Assembly: GCA_021204285.1 (NCBI GenBank)
Contig: JAJPZP010000023.1
Coordinates: 1 to 17,978 of the forward strand
Length of the DNA: 17,978 nucleotides
Source of the DNA: Lachnospiraceae bacterium
GTDB lineage: Bacteria; Bacillota; Clostridia; Lachnospirales; Lachnospiraceae
Direction: 5' to 3'
The translations under genes and the position numbers were made by a program. The notes beneath the pieces are model-generated. The model ran no database searches. It was not told the DNA's origin and saw only the letters and a list, made by a program, of their open reading frames with translations. Shown piece by piece: positions 7,036-14,420 of the stretch (the stretch's first letter is position 1; each line of letters opens with the position of its first letter).

Positions 7036-9330
7036 TCACTCCACTCCGCGTTTCAGATGTCCCCTTGTAAACTCGCCTTCCCATTTTCCGCGGCAGAACC
7101 AGGCATCCAGCACTGCCTTCGTCTCTATAGCGTCCTCCGTCGTGAACAGGATCCTGACGGCCCCGCAGCCAAGCGCGCACACCCGCTCCATCTCATCAAA
7201 GAGATACAAAGGCTGACTGTTGTAAATGATATTATAACAGTCCCGGCAGACATTTTTCACCGGAAAGTCCTTGCCTCGCCGGTCGCGCAGCGTCCACTGC
7301 TCCGACTTTCCCCTGCAGGCGTCCAGCGTGCGGTGCAGGCAGCCCGCCGTCGTCATCATCGGATATCTGCCGTAGATAAGCTGTATACTGTCCGACGCGC
7401 TGATCTCCTTCAGCTCACGCTCGTTCAACTCGAGCGGGTTCGTCTGCATGGAGAGTCCCTGCTCTCTCCAGAACCTGCGGCTCCGGCTGTTGAAGGTATA
7501 GAGGCGGTGTTCCGAGAATATCTCCCCCTCCCAGCCTGCTCTGCGCAGAAACTCATATTCCTCCAGGCTGCAGATCACGAAGCCGTCCGGCTGCATGTTT
7601 CGCATCTGCGCAAAGCTTTTCTCCCAGCGCTCCTCCGTCTTTTCGCGAAAAACCGGCGGCATCAGGATACAGGCCTTTAAGCCCGCCGCGTGGATGCGGG
7701 GAAGCTGTCCCGTGAGAGTTTCGTCCACATAAATATATTCCAGCGGGATTCCCGCATTTTTCAACTTTTCGACTGCCGTAAGAACTGCCTTTAACTGTGT
7801 TTCACTCTCCACAGAAATATGCAGCCTCATATCTCTCTGGGAAGTCTGCTGCCGGGTTTTCTCTCTCCTCGTGTTCTCATCTGCAGAAATTATCGGCAGT
7901 CCTGCTGCCCCCTGCGAGTTCACGTCCACAGAAATTATCGATGGCTCCGCCGTCCCCTGTGAGCAATCATCCGCCGAAGTTTCCATCCTCCGCTTCACCG
8001 CATCTCTGCGATACGGCGAGAGCATGCGTTCCCGTAGCGCCTCGAGGCCCTTTCTTCTAAGACTGTTCAGCGCACTCACCGGCACGAAAATGTTCCCCTC
8101 CGTCTGAATCACAAGCGACTTCCACTGAAAAGCCGTTCCACCCGTCTTACGGAGCTGCTTCTCCAGCTGCGCAGCCTCCATCGGCTGATTCTGCGCCGTC
8201 TGCGCGGTCTCTCCTCTCACAGTCACGGTGGCCTCGCCGCAGGACAGCGTAAGCTCCAACGGCTCACCCTCCCATGCGCGCAGCTCCCCGTCGATGGCAA
8301 TGCTCCACTCGTGCTCTACATATTCCTCATAAAGCGTGGCAATTCGCTTCTCGTAAGCCTGCTTCTCCCGCTCTGTGGCTTCTTTATTCCATAAGGCCAT
8401 CAGATTCCGGCCGTTATGCTGCTCATAATAACCCCGTGAGAAGCCGTCCCGATTGAACAAAAGCAGCAGCTCCCGCCGGTCTTCCTCCGAGACGCGATAG
8501 CCCTCCGCGCCGTGTTCCAGATAACGATCCACATATTTCCGATAGATGCGCGTGACCCCGGCCACGTACTCCGGGCGCTTCATCCGCCCTTCGATCTTCA
8601 GCGATGAGACGCCTGCCTCCGCCAGCTGCGGAATGAGGTCGACCGCGCAGAGATCCTTCGGGCTTAAAAGTGCCTGTTCCCCCTTCCGCGAACGAAGCTT
8701 CCCTTCCACATCCAGCGCATCATAGAGGAGGCGGCAGGGCTGCGCGCAGCGTCCGCGGTTGCCGCTGCGTCCGCCAAGCAGGCTGCTGAACAGGCACTGC
8801 CCGGAATAGCAGTAACAGAGCGCACCGTGCACGAAGCACTCGAGCTCCATGTCGCATTCCTCATGAATCCTGCGAATTTCTGCAAGGGAGAGTTCGCGGG
8901 ACAGCACCGCCCTCTCTACACCCAGTTTCTGCAGAATCTTAAGTCCTCCCGCACCACAGAGCGTCATCTGCGTACTCGCGTGCAACGGCAGATCCGGGAA
9001 CCACTCCCGAAGCGCGCATAATACTCCCATATCCTGCACCAGCACCGCGTCCACCCCGCGCTCATACAGCGGCTTCAGATAAGGAAACAGCTCTCCTTCC
9101 AGCTCCCGCTCCTTCAACAGCGTATTCACGGTCAGATAAAAGCGGACACCATAACTGTGCGCGTAATCAATCGCGCCGAGAAGTCCGTCCGGATCCGGAT
9201 TCTGTGCATAAGCTCTGGCTCCAAAGCGGCTGCCGCCCATATAGACCGCATCCGCCCCCGCGTTCACAGCTGCCCTGAGGCTCTCCATGGAACCCGCCGG
9301 GGCAAGTATTTCCAGTTTGTTCTCATCCAT
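7036..9330 (-). CDS. U32-family peptidase/hydroxylase (RlhA/YdcP-like), long form with DUF3656
   Basis: A 764-residue member of the U32 family. The N-terminus KLEILAPAGSMESLRAAVNAG and the signature ECFVHGALCYCYSGQC are diagnostic. Nearby GRCAQPCR adds to the cysteine set that binds an iron-sulfur cluster in characterised members. In E. coli, RlhA of this family hydroxylates 23S rRNA C2501; the older label 'collagenase' is doubtful for most members. The long C-terminal part matches the DUF3656-containing form. A weakly conserved linker, near residues 450-500, contains a duplicated 15-residue unit. ATG 9330 is chosen over ATG 9351: it has GGAG 8 nt upstream and leads straight into the conserved start, whereas 9351 sits against a hairpin. 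It is tightly packed with the ftsW-like gene. Confidence 0.9.
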   Translation of the reverse strand: MDENKLEILAPAGSMESLRAAVNAGADAVYMGGSRFGARAYAQNPDPDGLLGAIDYAHSYGVRFYLTVNTLLKERELEGELFPYLKPLYERGVDAVLVQDMGVLCALREWFPDLPLHASTQMTLCGAGGLKILQKLGVERAVLSRELSLAEIRRIHEECDMELECFVHGALCYCYSGQCLFSSLLGGRSGNRGRCAQPCRLLYDALDVEGKLRSRKGEQALLSPKDLCAVDLIPQLAEAGVSSLKIEGRMKRPEYVAGVTRIYRKYVDRYLEHGAEGYRVSEEDRRELLLLFNRDGFSRGYYEQHNGRNLMALWNKEATEREKQAYEKRIATLYEEYVEHEWSIAIDGELRAWEGEPLELTLSCGEATVTVRGETAQTAQNQPMEAAQLEKQLRKTGGTAFQWKSLVIQTEGNIFVPVSALNSLRRKGLEALRERMLSPYRRDAVKRRMETSADDCSQGTAEPSIISVDVNSQGAAGLPIISADENTRREKTRQQTSQRDMRLHISVESETQLKAVLTAVEKLKNAGIPLEYIYVDETLTGQLPRIHAAGLKACILMPPVFREKTEERWEKSFAQMRNMQPDGFVICSLEEYEFLRRAGWEGEIFSEHRLYTFNSRSRRFWREQGLSMQTNPLELNERELKEISASDSIQLIYGRYPMMTTAGCLHRTLDACRGKSEQWTLRDRRGKDFPVKNVCRDCYNIIYNSQPLYLFDEMERVCALGCGAVRILFTTEDAIETKAVLDAWFCRGKWEGEFTRGHLKRGVE
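7881..7970. repeat. 45-bp in-frame tandem duplication in the U32 linker
   Basis: The motif CAGAAATTATCG occurs at 7884 and again at 7929, exactly 45 bp apart, and the surrounding bases match imperfectly over the whole unit. In protein it gives SQGTAEPSIISVDVN then SQGAAGLPIISADEN. The repeat lies between the two conserved halves of the protein, so it expands a flexible linker. Confidence 0.7.
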
Positions 9331-9355
9331 CTTTCCTGCTCCGCTGTTCATGAAA

Positions 9356-9377
9356 GGCCAGCTCTTCCGGGCTGGCC
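9356..9377 (-). terminator. Intercistronic hairpin between zapA and the U32 gene
   Basis: GGCCAGC and GCTGGCC form a perfect 7-bp GC-rich stem (9356-9362 with 9371-9377) with an 8-nt loop, 7 nt after the zapA stop. On the minus strand it is followed by only TTTC, so it is probably a leaky attenuator or an mRNA-stabilising structure, not a full terminator. Confidence 0.5.
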
Positions 9378-9384
9378 TCTCGAT

Positions 9385-9774
9385 TCATCTGTATCTTCTG
9401 TTCCCTTGCTGACTCTGCTTCTCCTCGAGCTTTTTCTCAAGCTCCTCAATCCGCTTCGTCAGATTTTCCTTCTCCATTCGCGCGTCGATCAGATCGTGCT
9501 TCAGGCCGTACAGTTCCTTCTCCCGACTCTCCAGCTCCTGCTCGAGCTTCTCCTTCTCGTCCTTCATCTTGAAATATTCATCCGCGAGATTCATATTCTT
9601 CAGAAGCTGTTTCTCCTCTGTGGCAAGCCTGCGATAGCCTTCCATCTGGGAAACCCGCTCTTCCATCTCATTCAGATAGACCGCGACACTTTGCAGATAC
9701 GCGGCGCTCTCATAGCCGCTGATCGTATAGACCTTTCCGTTAATCAGCACATCCGCTGTATTTTTCTTCGCCAT
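9385..9774 (-). CDS. zapA: ZapA-like cell division protein
   Basis: A 129-residue ZapA-family protein, expected to bind FtsZ and bundle its filaments at the division site. The N-terminal globular part (NTADVLINGKVYTISGYES, then YLQSVAVYLNEMEERV) is the ZapA head. From about residue 60 to the end it is almost all charged heptad-like sequence (EKEKLEQELESREKEL), a long coiled coil. The length is normal for the Gram-positive form. The ATG has GGGAGG about 10 nt upstream. It sits between ruvB and a cell-wall gene set, a context consistent with a role in division. Confidence 0.85.
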   Translation of the reverse strand: MAKKNTADVLINGKVYTISGYESAAYLQSVAVYLNEMEERVSQMEGYRRLATEEKQLLKNMNLADEYFKMKDEKEKLEQELESREKELYGLKHDLIDARMEKENLTKRIEELEKKLEEKQSQQGNRRYR

Positions 9775-9819
9775 AAACCGCGCGCCTCCCCAGTAATTCT
9801 TCTATCTATAGTATCCGAT

Positions 9820-10821
9820 TTAACCGGGAAAAGCAATCCCCAAATGCTGATACGCCCGTTCTGAGGCCACACGTCCCCGCGGCGTGCGGTTCAGGAAACC
9901 GTTCTGCAGAAGGTAAGGCTCATAGACGTCCTCCAGCGTTCCCGCGTCCTCGCCGAGCGCCGCCGCCAGCGTGTCGAGTCCCACCGGGCCTCCGGCGAAC
10001 TTCTCGATAATCGTCCGCAGGATCAGCCGGTCTGACTGGTCCAGCCCGAGACGGTCGACCTCAAGCAGATCGAGTGCGAAGGCAGCTACCTTCTCCGTAA
10101 TACGCCCGTCATACTTCACCTGCGCGAAATCGCGGACACGCTTCAGCAGACGATTTGCCAGACGCGGCGTTCCTCTCGAGCGGCGTGCCAGCTCGACCGC
10201 GCCTTCCCGTTCAATCTCCACCTTCAGCACCTCAGCGGAACGGAGAATGATCGTCGTCAGTTCCTCCACCGAGTAATATTCCAGATGATGCACCACACCA
10301 AAGCGGTCGCGCAGCGGCGCAGTCAGAAGGCCCGCCCGTGTCGTCGCGCCGACGAGGGTGAAATGCGGCAGATCGAGACGGATACTGCGCGCCGTGGCTC
10401 CCTTTCCGATCAGGATGTCGATCGCATAATCCTCCATCGCCGGATAGAGCACTTCCTCAACCTGTCGGTTCAAGCGATGAATCTCATCCACAAAGAGCAC
10501 ATCGCCCTCCTGGAGATTATTGAGGATCGCGGCCATCTCGCCCGGCTTCTCGATCGCGGGACCGCTCGTCACCTTCATGTGCGTGCCCATCTCATTGGCA
10601 ATAATCCCGGCCAGCGTCGTCTTGCCAAGGCCCGGCGGCCCATAAAACAACACGTGATCCAGCGCTTCCCCCCGGGACTTCGCTGCCTCGATATAGATTT
10701 TCAGATTTGTCTTCGCCCGCTCCTGGCCAATGTACTCCGCAAGGCTCTGCGGCCGGAGGCTTCCCTCGATGCGGATATCCTCCTCGGCCTCCTCAGTGGC
10801 AATGATTCTGCGATTTTCCAT
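9820..10821 (-). CDS. ruvB: Holliday junction branch migration ATPase RuvB
   Basis: The hexameric motor that drives branch migration of Holliday junctions together with RuvA. The 333-residue protein has the normal length and all motifs: Walker [11 protein letters not shown] (61-70), Walker [11 protein letters not shown] (DEIH 112-115), sensor 1 VGATTRAG (157-164), and the arginine-finger region APLRDRFG. The C-terminal winged-helix domain reads [17 protein letters not shown]. The ATG has AAGGA 8 nt upstream. It follows ruvA after a 66-nt gap with no clear terminator, so the two are almost certainly co-transcribed. Confidence 0.98.
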   Translation of the reverse strand: MENRRIIATEEAEEDIRIEGSLRPQSLAEYIGQERAKTNLKIYIEAAKSRGEALDHVLFYGPPGLGKTTLAGIIANEMGTHMKVTSGPAIEKPGEMAAILNNLQEGDVLFVDEIHRLNRQVEEVLYPAMEDYAIDILIGKGATARSIRLDLPHFTLVGATTRAGLLTAPLRDRFGVVHHLEYYSVEELTTIILRSAEVLKVEIEREGAVELARRSRGTPRLANRLLKRVRDFAQVKYDGRITEKVAAFALDLLEVDRLGLDQSDRLILRTIIEKFAGGPVGLDTLAAALGEDAGTLEDVYEPYLLQNGFLNRTPRGRVASERAYQHLGIAFPG

Positions 10822-10887
10822 TTTCTCTATCCTTGTAGAATGATAAGATCAGATCTCTTTTACAAAATCAGGACGACTCCATCGACC

Positions 10888-11499
10888 TCATATGATATGA
10901 CGCAGCGCCTCTCTGAGCAGGCGCTCCACATCCATATCTTCTGTCAGCTCCACCGCACGCACCGCCTTAAGCGCCTCCGTGCTGCCGTAGCCGAGCGCCA
11001 CCAGCGCCTCCACCGCGTCCTGCAGCATCCCTTCTTCCACGGCCGCAGCCTCCGGCGTGAGCACATCCGCGCCCAGCTTCCGCTCCAGCGCATCCTCCAG
11101 ATCCAGACGATCCTTCAGCTCGAGAATAATCTTCTGCGCCGTCTTGGCGCCGATCCCCGGCGTCTTCGCGATCTTCTTCGCATCGTCCGCCAGCACCGCA
11201 AAACGAAGCTCATCCGCGCCAAGCGCCGACATGATGGCAAGCCCGGCCTTCGGCCCCACGCCGCTGACTCCGATCAGCATCTTAAACATGGCAAGATCAT
11301 CCCGCGTCAGGAAGCCGAACAGCACAACCGCGTCCTCGCGCAGCTGCATGTAAGTATATAATTTCAGCTCCCGGCCTGTGCCGCCGATCGTTGACAGAAG
11401 CTGCCCAGGTACAAGCAGCTCATAACCGACGCCATTTACATCTAATACCAGACCGCCCTCGTAGATCTCCTCCACGCGGCCCTTCAGAAAACCTATCAT
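10888..11499 (-). CDS. ruvA: Holliday junction DNA-binding protein RuvA
   Basis: The tetrameric junction-binding partner of RuvB. At 203 residues it is of standard length. Domain I, an OB fold (1-65), starts MIGFLKGRVEEI. Domain II carries the two helix-hairpin-helix motifs, GVSGVGPKAG (77-86) and TPGIGAKTAQ (113-122). A variable linker follows, and domain III (about 155-203, ending MDVERLLREALRHI) binds RuvB. The start has a near-perfect AGGAGGGTTT before ATG. It is the first gene of the operon and has its own promoter with a LexA-like box. Confidence 0.98.
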   Translation of the reverse strand: MIGFLKGRVEEIYEGGLVLDVNGVGYELLVPGQLLSTIGGTGRELKLYTYMQLREDAVVLFGFLTRDDLAMFKMLIGVSGVGPKAGLAIMSALGADELRFAVLADDAKKIAKTPGIGAKTAQKIILELKDRLDLEDALERKLGADVLTPEAAAVEEGMLQDAVEALVALGYGSTEALKAVRAVELTEDMDVERLLREALRHII

Positions 11500-11522
11500 A
11501 AACCCTCCTGCATTCCGGTTCC

Positions 11523-11551
11523 ATCATAGCACGCGCCCCGGCAAAAAGCAA
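11523..11551 (-). promoter_or_regulatory. ruvA promoter
   Basis: Minus strand: -35 TTGCTT (11546-11551), 17-nt spacer, -10 TATGAT (11523-11528; 5 of 6). The predicted start is near 11516, leaving a leader of about 17 nt before the ruvA ATG. The spacer is GC-rich. It lies directly after the histidine kinase stop, so the ruvA operon is transcribed on its own even though the genes point the same way. Confidence 0.75.
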
Positions 11552-11562
11552 CCATATGTTCG
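11549..11562 (-). promoter_or_regulatory. LexA (SOS) box-like operator at the ruvA promoter
   Basis: On the minus strand the 14-mer CGAACATATGGTTG matches the Gram-positive LexA/DinR consensus (CGAAC, four bases, GTTCG) with a perfect left half and two mismatches in the right half. It overlaps the -35 hexamer by 3 nt, a position where a bound repressor would block RNA polymerase. ruvA is a LexA target in Bacillus subtilis and other bacteria, which makes the match more credible. Confidence 0.65.
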
Positions 11563-11568
11563 GTTTTT

Positions 11569-12816
11569 CTATTCCCGCCGTTCATGATTCTTTTCTCCTG
11601 GAAGCTGCACGGAAAAGGTATTCACCCCATCCGCACTCTGGGCCCAGATCCTTCCCCTGTGCTCATTTACAATACTGCGGGCAATTGCAAGACCGAGCCC
11701 GTAGCTGCCGGAAGCACTCCTCGCACTGTCGGTCCTGTAAAATCGTTTGAAAATATTTTCAAGATCTACTTCCGAAATCGTCTCGCCGGAACTGATCACC
11801 TGGAACAGGCAGTTTCCATGGTGCTGCCTCTGTAATCTCACCTGCACTGTAGAAGCATCCGCAGCATATTTACCGGCATTGTCCAGCAGAATATCCACAA
11901 CTTCTTTCAGGTGTGGGGCGCTCCCGCACACCACAATTCCTTCCTCAATCTCCTCAGCAAGCGTCAGGCCGCGTTCAAAATACAAAGGCTCAAAAGGAAG
12001 CAGCGCATCCGACACGAGAGCGGAAAAGTCGAAATCACGGAAATTTTCCTGAAAGGCTCCATTTTCCGCCCTGGCCAGCTCCAGCAGATTCTCCACCAGG
12101 CTCCGCATCTCCTTCGCCTCCACAAGTATACTGTCCGAAAAACGCAGCTTCTCCTCGTCACTGTAGGCCGGATCTCCCAGGAGTTCCGCATTCGTCATAA
12201 TCACAGCCAGAGGTGTCTTCAGTTCATGGGAGGCGTCAGAGACAAACTGTTCCTGTTCCCTCCAGGCCTTATCCACCGGTCGCACCGCCCAGCGCGCCAG
12301 CAGGATGCTGATTCCCATAAATATGAAAAAAGCGGCGATCCCGATCAGCACACAGTTCCGTACCAGCGCATTCACTGTGCTGATCTCACTGGAAACGTCG
12401 GCAAATACGATGTATTCCATACCGGTCACATCTGCCCGGTAATAACGCAGTTCATAGTCACGGAGCATTCCTGTCTGCTCTGTGGACTCCAGCACCGTCT
12501 CGATCAAAAAATAGAGCGTTTCCGTCGAATAGCTGAAAGATGGCTGTCCGTCCGCGAGATCATAGTTCTCATCATTCACGATGACGGTAATCCTGCCTCC
12601 CGCAATCCGCACAACAAAATAAGGCAGGTTCACATCGCTGTCTCCGGACCAGCTCGTCTGGAACGGATTTTCGGCGATCTCACTCATCATCTGCACATTT
12701 TTCTCTCTCAGGTTCGACTGCGTAAAATAAACGATCGTCCCGAACACCAGAAGCAGCATCAGCGTAATGATCGTCATATTGATCAGTACAAAGCTTCGCT
12801 GCAACTTTTTCAGCAT
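11569..12816 (-). CDS. Membrane sensor histidine kinase, EnvZ/OmpR-system type
   Basis: A 415-residue transmembrane kinase. Two membrane helices (about 12-31 and 154-174) enclose a sensor domain of roughly 120 residues that I do not recognise. The dimerisation domain has FVSDASHELKTPL with phospho-acceptor H197. The catalytic domain has the N box ILLDNAGKYA (N313), an F-box IFKRFYR, and the G2 box GSYGLGLAIA. The G1 box is the SSGETI variant common in this subfamily. It overlaps the response regulator by 7 nt (ATGCTGA), with GGAGGTGA upstream, so the two are translationally coupled. It ends in TAG. The signal it senses cannot be inferred. Confidence 0.93.
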   Translation of the reverse strand: MLKKLQRSFVLINMTIITLMLLLVFGTIVYFTQSNLREKNVQMMSEIAENPFQTSWSGDSDVNLPYFVVRIAGGRITVIVNDENYDLADGQPSFSYSTETLYFLIETVLESTEQTGMLRDYELRYYRADVTGMEYIVFADVSSEISTVNALVRNCVLIGIAAFFIFMGISILLARWAVRPVDKAWREQEQFVSDASHELKTPLAVIMTNAELLGDPAYSDEEKLRFSDSILVEAKEMRSLVENLLELARAENGAFQENFRDFDFSALVSDALLPFEPLYFERGLTLAEEIEEGIVVCGSAPHLKEVVDILLDNAGKYAADASTVQVRLQRQHHGNCLFQVISSGETISEVDLENIFKRFYRTDSARSASGSYGLGLAIARSIVNEHRGRIWAQSADGVNTFSVQLPGEKNHERRE

Positions 12817-13487
12817 GGCGCGCTCACCTCCAGATGGTAGCCGAGCCTGCGGATCGCCTCGATTCGCACATTCGACCCGATGCGGGCAAGCTTTTTCCGC
12901 AGAAAACCGATGTATACGTCCACGTTATTGTCAACCACATCGGCCTCGCCACCCCATACACGCGTGAGCAACTGCTCTTTACTGATATTGCGCTCCCCGG
13001 ACTTCAGAAGGCAGCGCATCATATCAAACTCCCGTGCGGAGAGACGCACACTCTGTTCCCCGCAGAGCAGCATACCGGTGTCGAGATCCAGGGACGTATT
13101 TCCAAAGGAGAGCTCCGCCACCTGATTTCCCTGCCGCCGCAGCAGCGCGTGAATACAGGCCAGCAGCTCCCGCTTATCAAAGGGCTTCGTCAGATAATAA
13201 TCTGCTCCCGCGTCCAGTCCCTCTACCCGGTCCTGCAGCTGCGACCTTGCAGTCAGCATCAGGATCGGCGTCGTGTTCCGCGCCTCGCGCAGCAGCCGTG
13301 CCACCTCATATCCATTCAGCTTTGGAAGCATCACATCGAGAATCAGCAGGTCGTAGATATCCATCTTCGCGTATGTGAGCCCCTCCGCACCATCATAAGC
13401 GGTATCCACCTCGTAACCCTGCCCGGTAAGCAATGTCCGTATGGAGTCAGAAAGCAGCTTTTCGTCTTCAATAATCAGAATTCTCAT
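12810..13487 (-). CDS. OmpR/PhoB-family response regulator
   Basis: A 225-residue transcription factor paired with the kinase encoded immediately downstream. The receiver domain (1-115) has the acidic pair E7-D8, phospho-acceptor D51 in LLILDVMLPKLNGYE, T79 and K101 (YYLTKPFDKREL). The C-terminal winged helix (about 125-222) includes LSAREFDMMRCLL and the recognition region VVDNNVDVYIGFLRKKL. The frame is open upstream to a TTG at 13544, but ATG 13487 (MRILIIEDEK) is the family start, and the promoter lies in the upstream part. The -10 ends only 6 nt before this ATG, so the message is probably leaderless. Confidence 0.95.
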   Translation of the reverse strand: MRILIIEDEKLLSDSIRTLLTGQGYEVDTAYDGAEGLTYAKMDIYDLLILDVMLPKLNGYEVARLLREARNTTPILMLTARSQLQDRVEGLDAGADYYLTKPFDKRELLACIHALLRRQGNQVAELSFGNTSLDLDTGMLLCGEQSVRLSAREFDMMRCLLKSGERNISKEQLLTRVWGGEADVVDNNVDVYIGFLRKKLARIGSNVRIEAIRRLGYHLEVSAPC

Positions 13488-13493
13488 GGCCTC

Positions 13494-13522
13494 ATTATAT
13501 CTGTTTGAAAGATACAAGTCAA
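13494..13522 (-). promoter_or_regulatory. Promoter of the two-component operon, predicted leaderless
   Basis: Minus strand: -35 TTGACT (13517-13522), exactly 17 nt, and a perfect -10 TATAAT (13494-13499). Six bases (GAGGCC) separate the -10 from the ATG, so the usual start site, seven bases downstream of the -10, falls on the A of the start codon at 13487. A GAGG lies in those six bases but would not be in the RNA. Confidence 0.8.
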
Positions 13523-13549
13523 ACCGGGAAAAACCAATTCGCAAATCAC

Positions 13550-13578
13550 TTTACAATCTCGATTTCTTCCTTTATTAT
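13550..13578 (+). promoter_or_regulatory. Promoter of the PHP phosphatase gene
   Basis: Plus strand: -35 TTTACA (13550-13555), 17-nt spacer, -10 TATTAT (13573-13578). The predicted start, near 13585, gives a leader of about 26 nt that carries AGGAGG (13598-13603). It is divergent from the two-component promoter; the two -35 elements are 27 nt apart. Confidence 0.75.
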
Positions 13579-13610
13579 GATGTATAGTTCGTTTTACAGG
13601 AGGGAACCTT

Positions 13611-14417
13611 TTGTCCGTTTTATCTGATTTTCATGTACATACCACGTTTTCCGGAGATGGCGAGGACGCCCCGGAGACTATGATCCGGCGTGCGATCGAA
13701 CTCGGCATGAAGCAACTGTGCCTGACCGATCATATGGACTACGATTACATAGACGGCGACGTCTGTTTCGAATTTGACCCGAAGGAATATTTTCATCATC
13801 TGGAACATCTGCGCACAAAATACCAGGGACAGATTGACCTGCAGATCGGCGTGGAACTGGGGCTGCGTCCCTATCTGGCCACACGGCAGCACAGCCTCAT
13901 CTTCTCCTATCCTTTTGATTTCGTCATCGGATCGGTTCATCTGGTGAACAGCCGCGACCCCTACTATTCGTCCTACTTTGAGAACCGGGACGAGTTCAGC
14001 GCTTATATGGAATATTTCGAGTGCTGTCTGCACAATCTCGAAGCCTATTCGAATTTCGACGCCTTCGGGCATCTCGACTATGTCATCCGTTACGGTCCAA
14101 ACCGGAACCGCTACTATTCCTATGATCTTTTTCGCGGGATTATTGATGAGATTTTAAGACTGCTGGTGAAAAAAGAGATCGCTCTGGAGGTCAATACGAC
14201 CGGCTATCGCTACGGTCTTGAATCCCCAAATCCCGGACGGGACATCCTCCTGCGTTACCGGGAACTGGGCGGAAAACTTATCACGATCGGCTCCGACGCG
14301 CACAGGGAGGAGCACCTCGCGTGGAAGTTTGACGAGGTGGCGGAGCTCATAAAATCCTGCGGGTTTTCTTCCTATTATATCTTCCATAGAAGAGTGCCGA
14401 CAGAAATTCCACTGTAA
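13611..14417 (+). CDS. PHP-domain phosphatase, histidinol-phosphatase (HisK/HisJ) family
   Basis: A 268-residue metal-dependent phosphoesterase of the PHP superfamily, the class annotated as histidinol-phosphatase in Firmicutes. The metal-binding motifs are all present: DFHVHTTFSGDG, LTDHMDYD, GVELGL, FVIGSVH, FGHLDYVIRYG, EVNTTGYRYG and ITIGSDAH. The start is TTG, preceded by AGGAGG with 7 nt spacing; no in-frame ATG fits better. It has its own promoter and is monocistronic. It converges on mnmA with only 3 nt between the stop codons. There are no other histidine genes nearby, so histidinol-phosphate as substrate rests on family resemblance only. Confidence 0.88.
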   Translation: MSVLSDFHVHTTFSGDGEDAPETMIRRAIELGMKQLCLTDHMDYDYIDGDVCFEFDPKEYFHHLEHLRTKYQGQIDLQIGVELGLRPYLATRQHSLIFSYPFDFVIGSVHLVNSRDPYYSSYFENRDEFSAYMEYFECCLHNLEAYSNFDAFGHLDYVIRYGPNRNRYYSYDLFRGIIDEILRLLVKKEIALEVNTTGYRYGLESPNPGRDILLRYRELGGKLITIGSDAHREEHLAWKFDEVAELIKSCGFSSYYIFHRRVPTEIPL

Positions 14418-14420
14418 CAT

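Noticed and set aside
13488..13544. N-terminal extension of the response regulator from TTG 13544
   Set aside because: The extension overlaps the TTGACT/TATAAT promoter, and the family begins at MRILIIEDE.
13611..14417. Assigning hisK/hisJ as a certain gene name
   Set aside because: PHP phosphatases vary in substrate and there is no histidine operon here, so only the family is reported.
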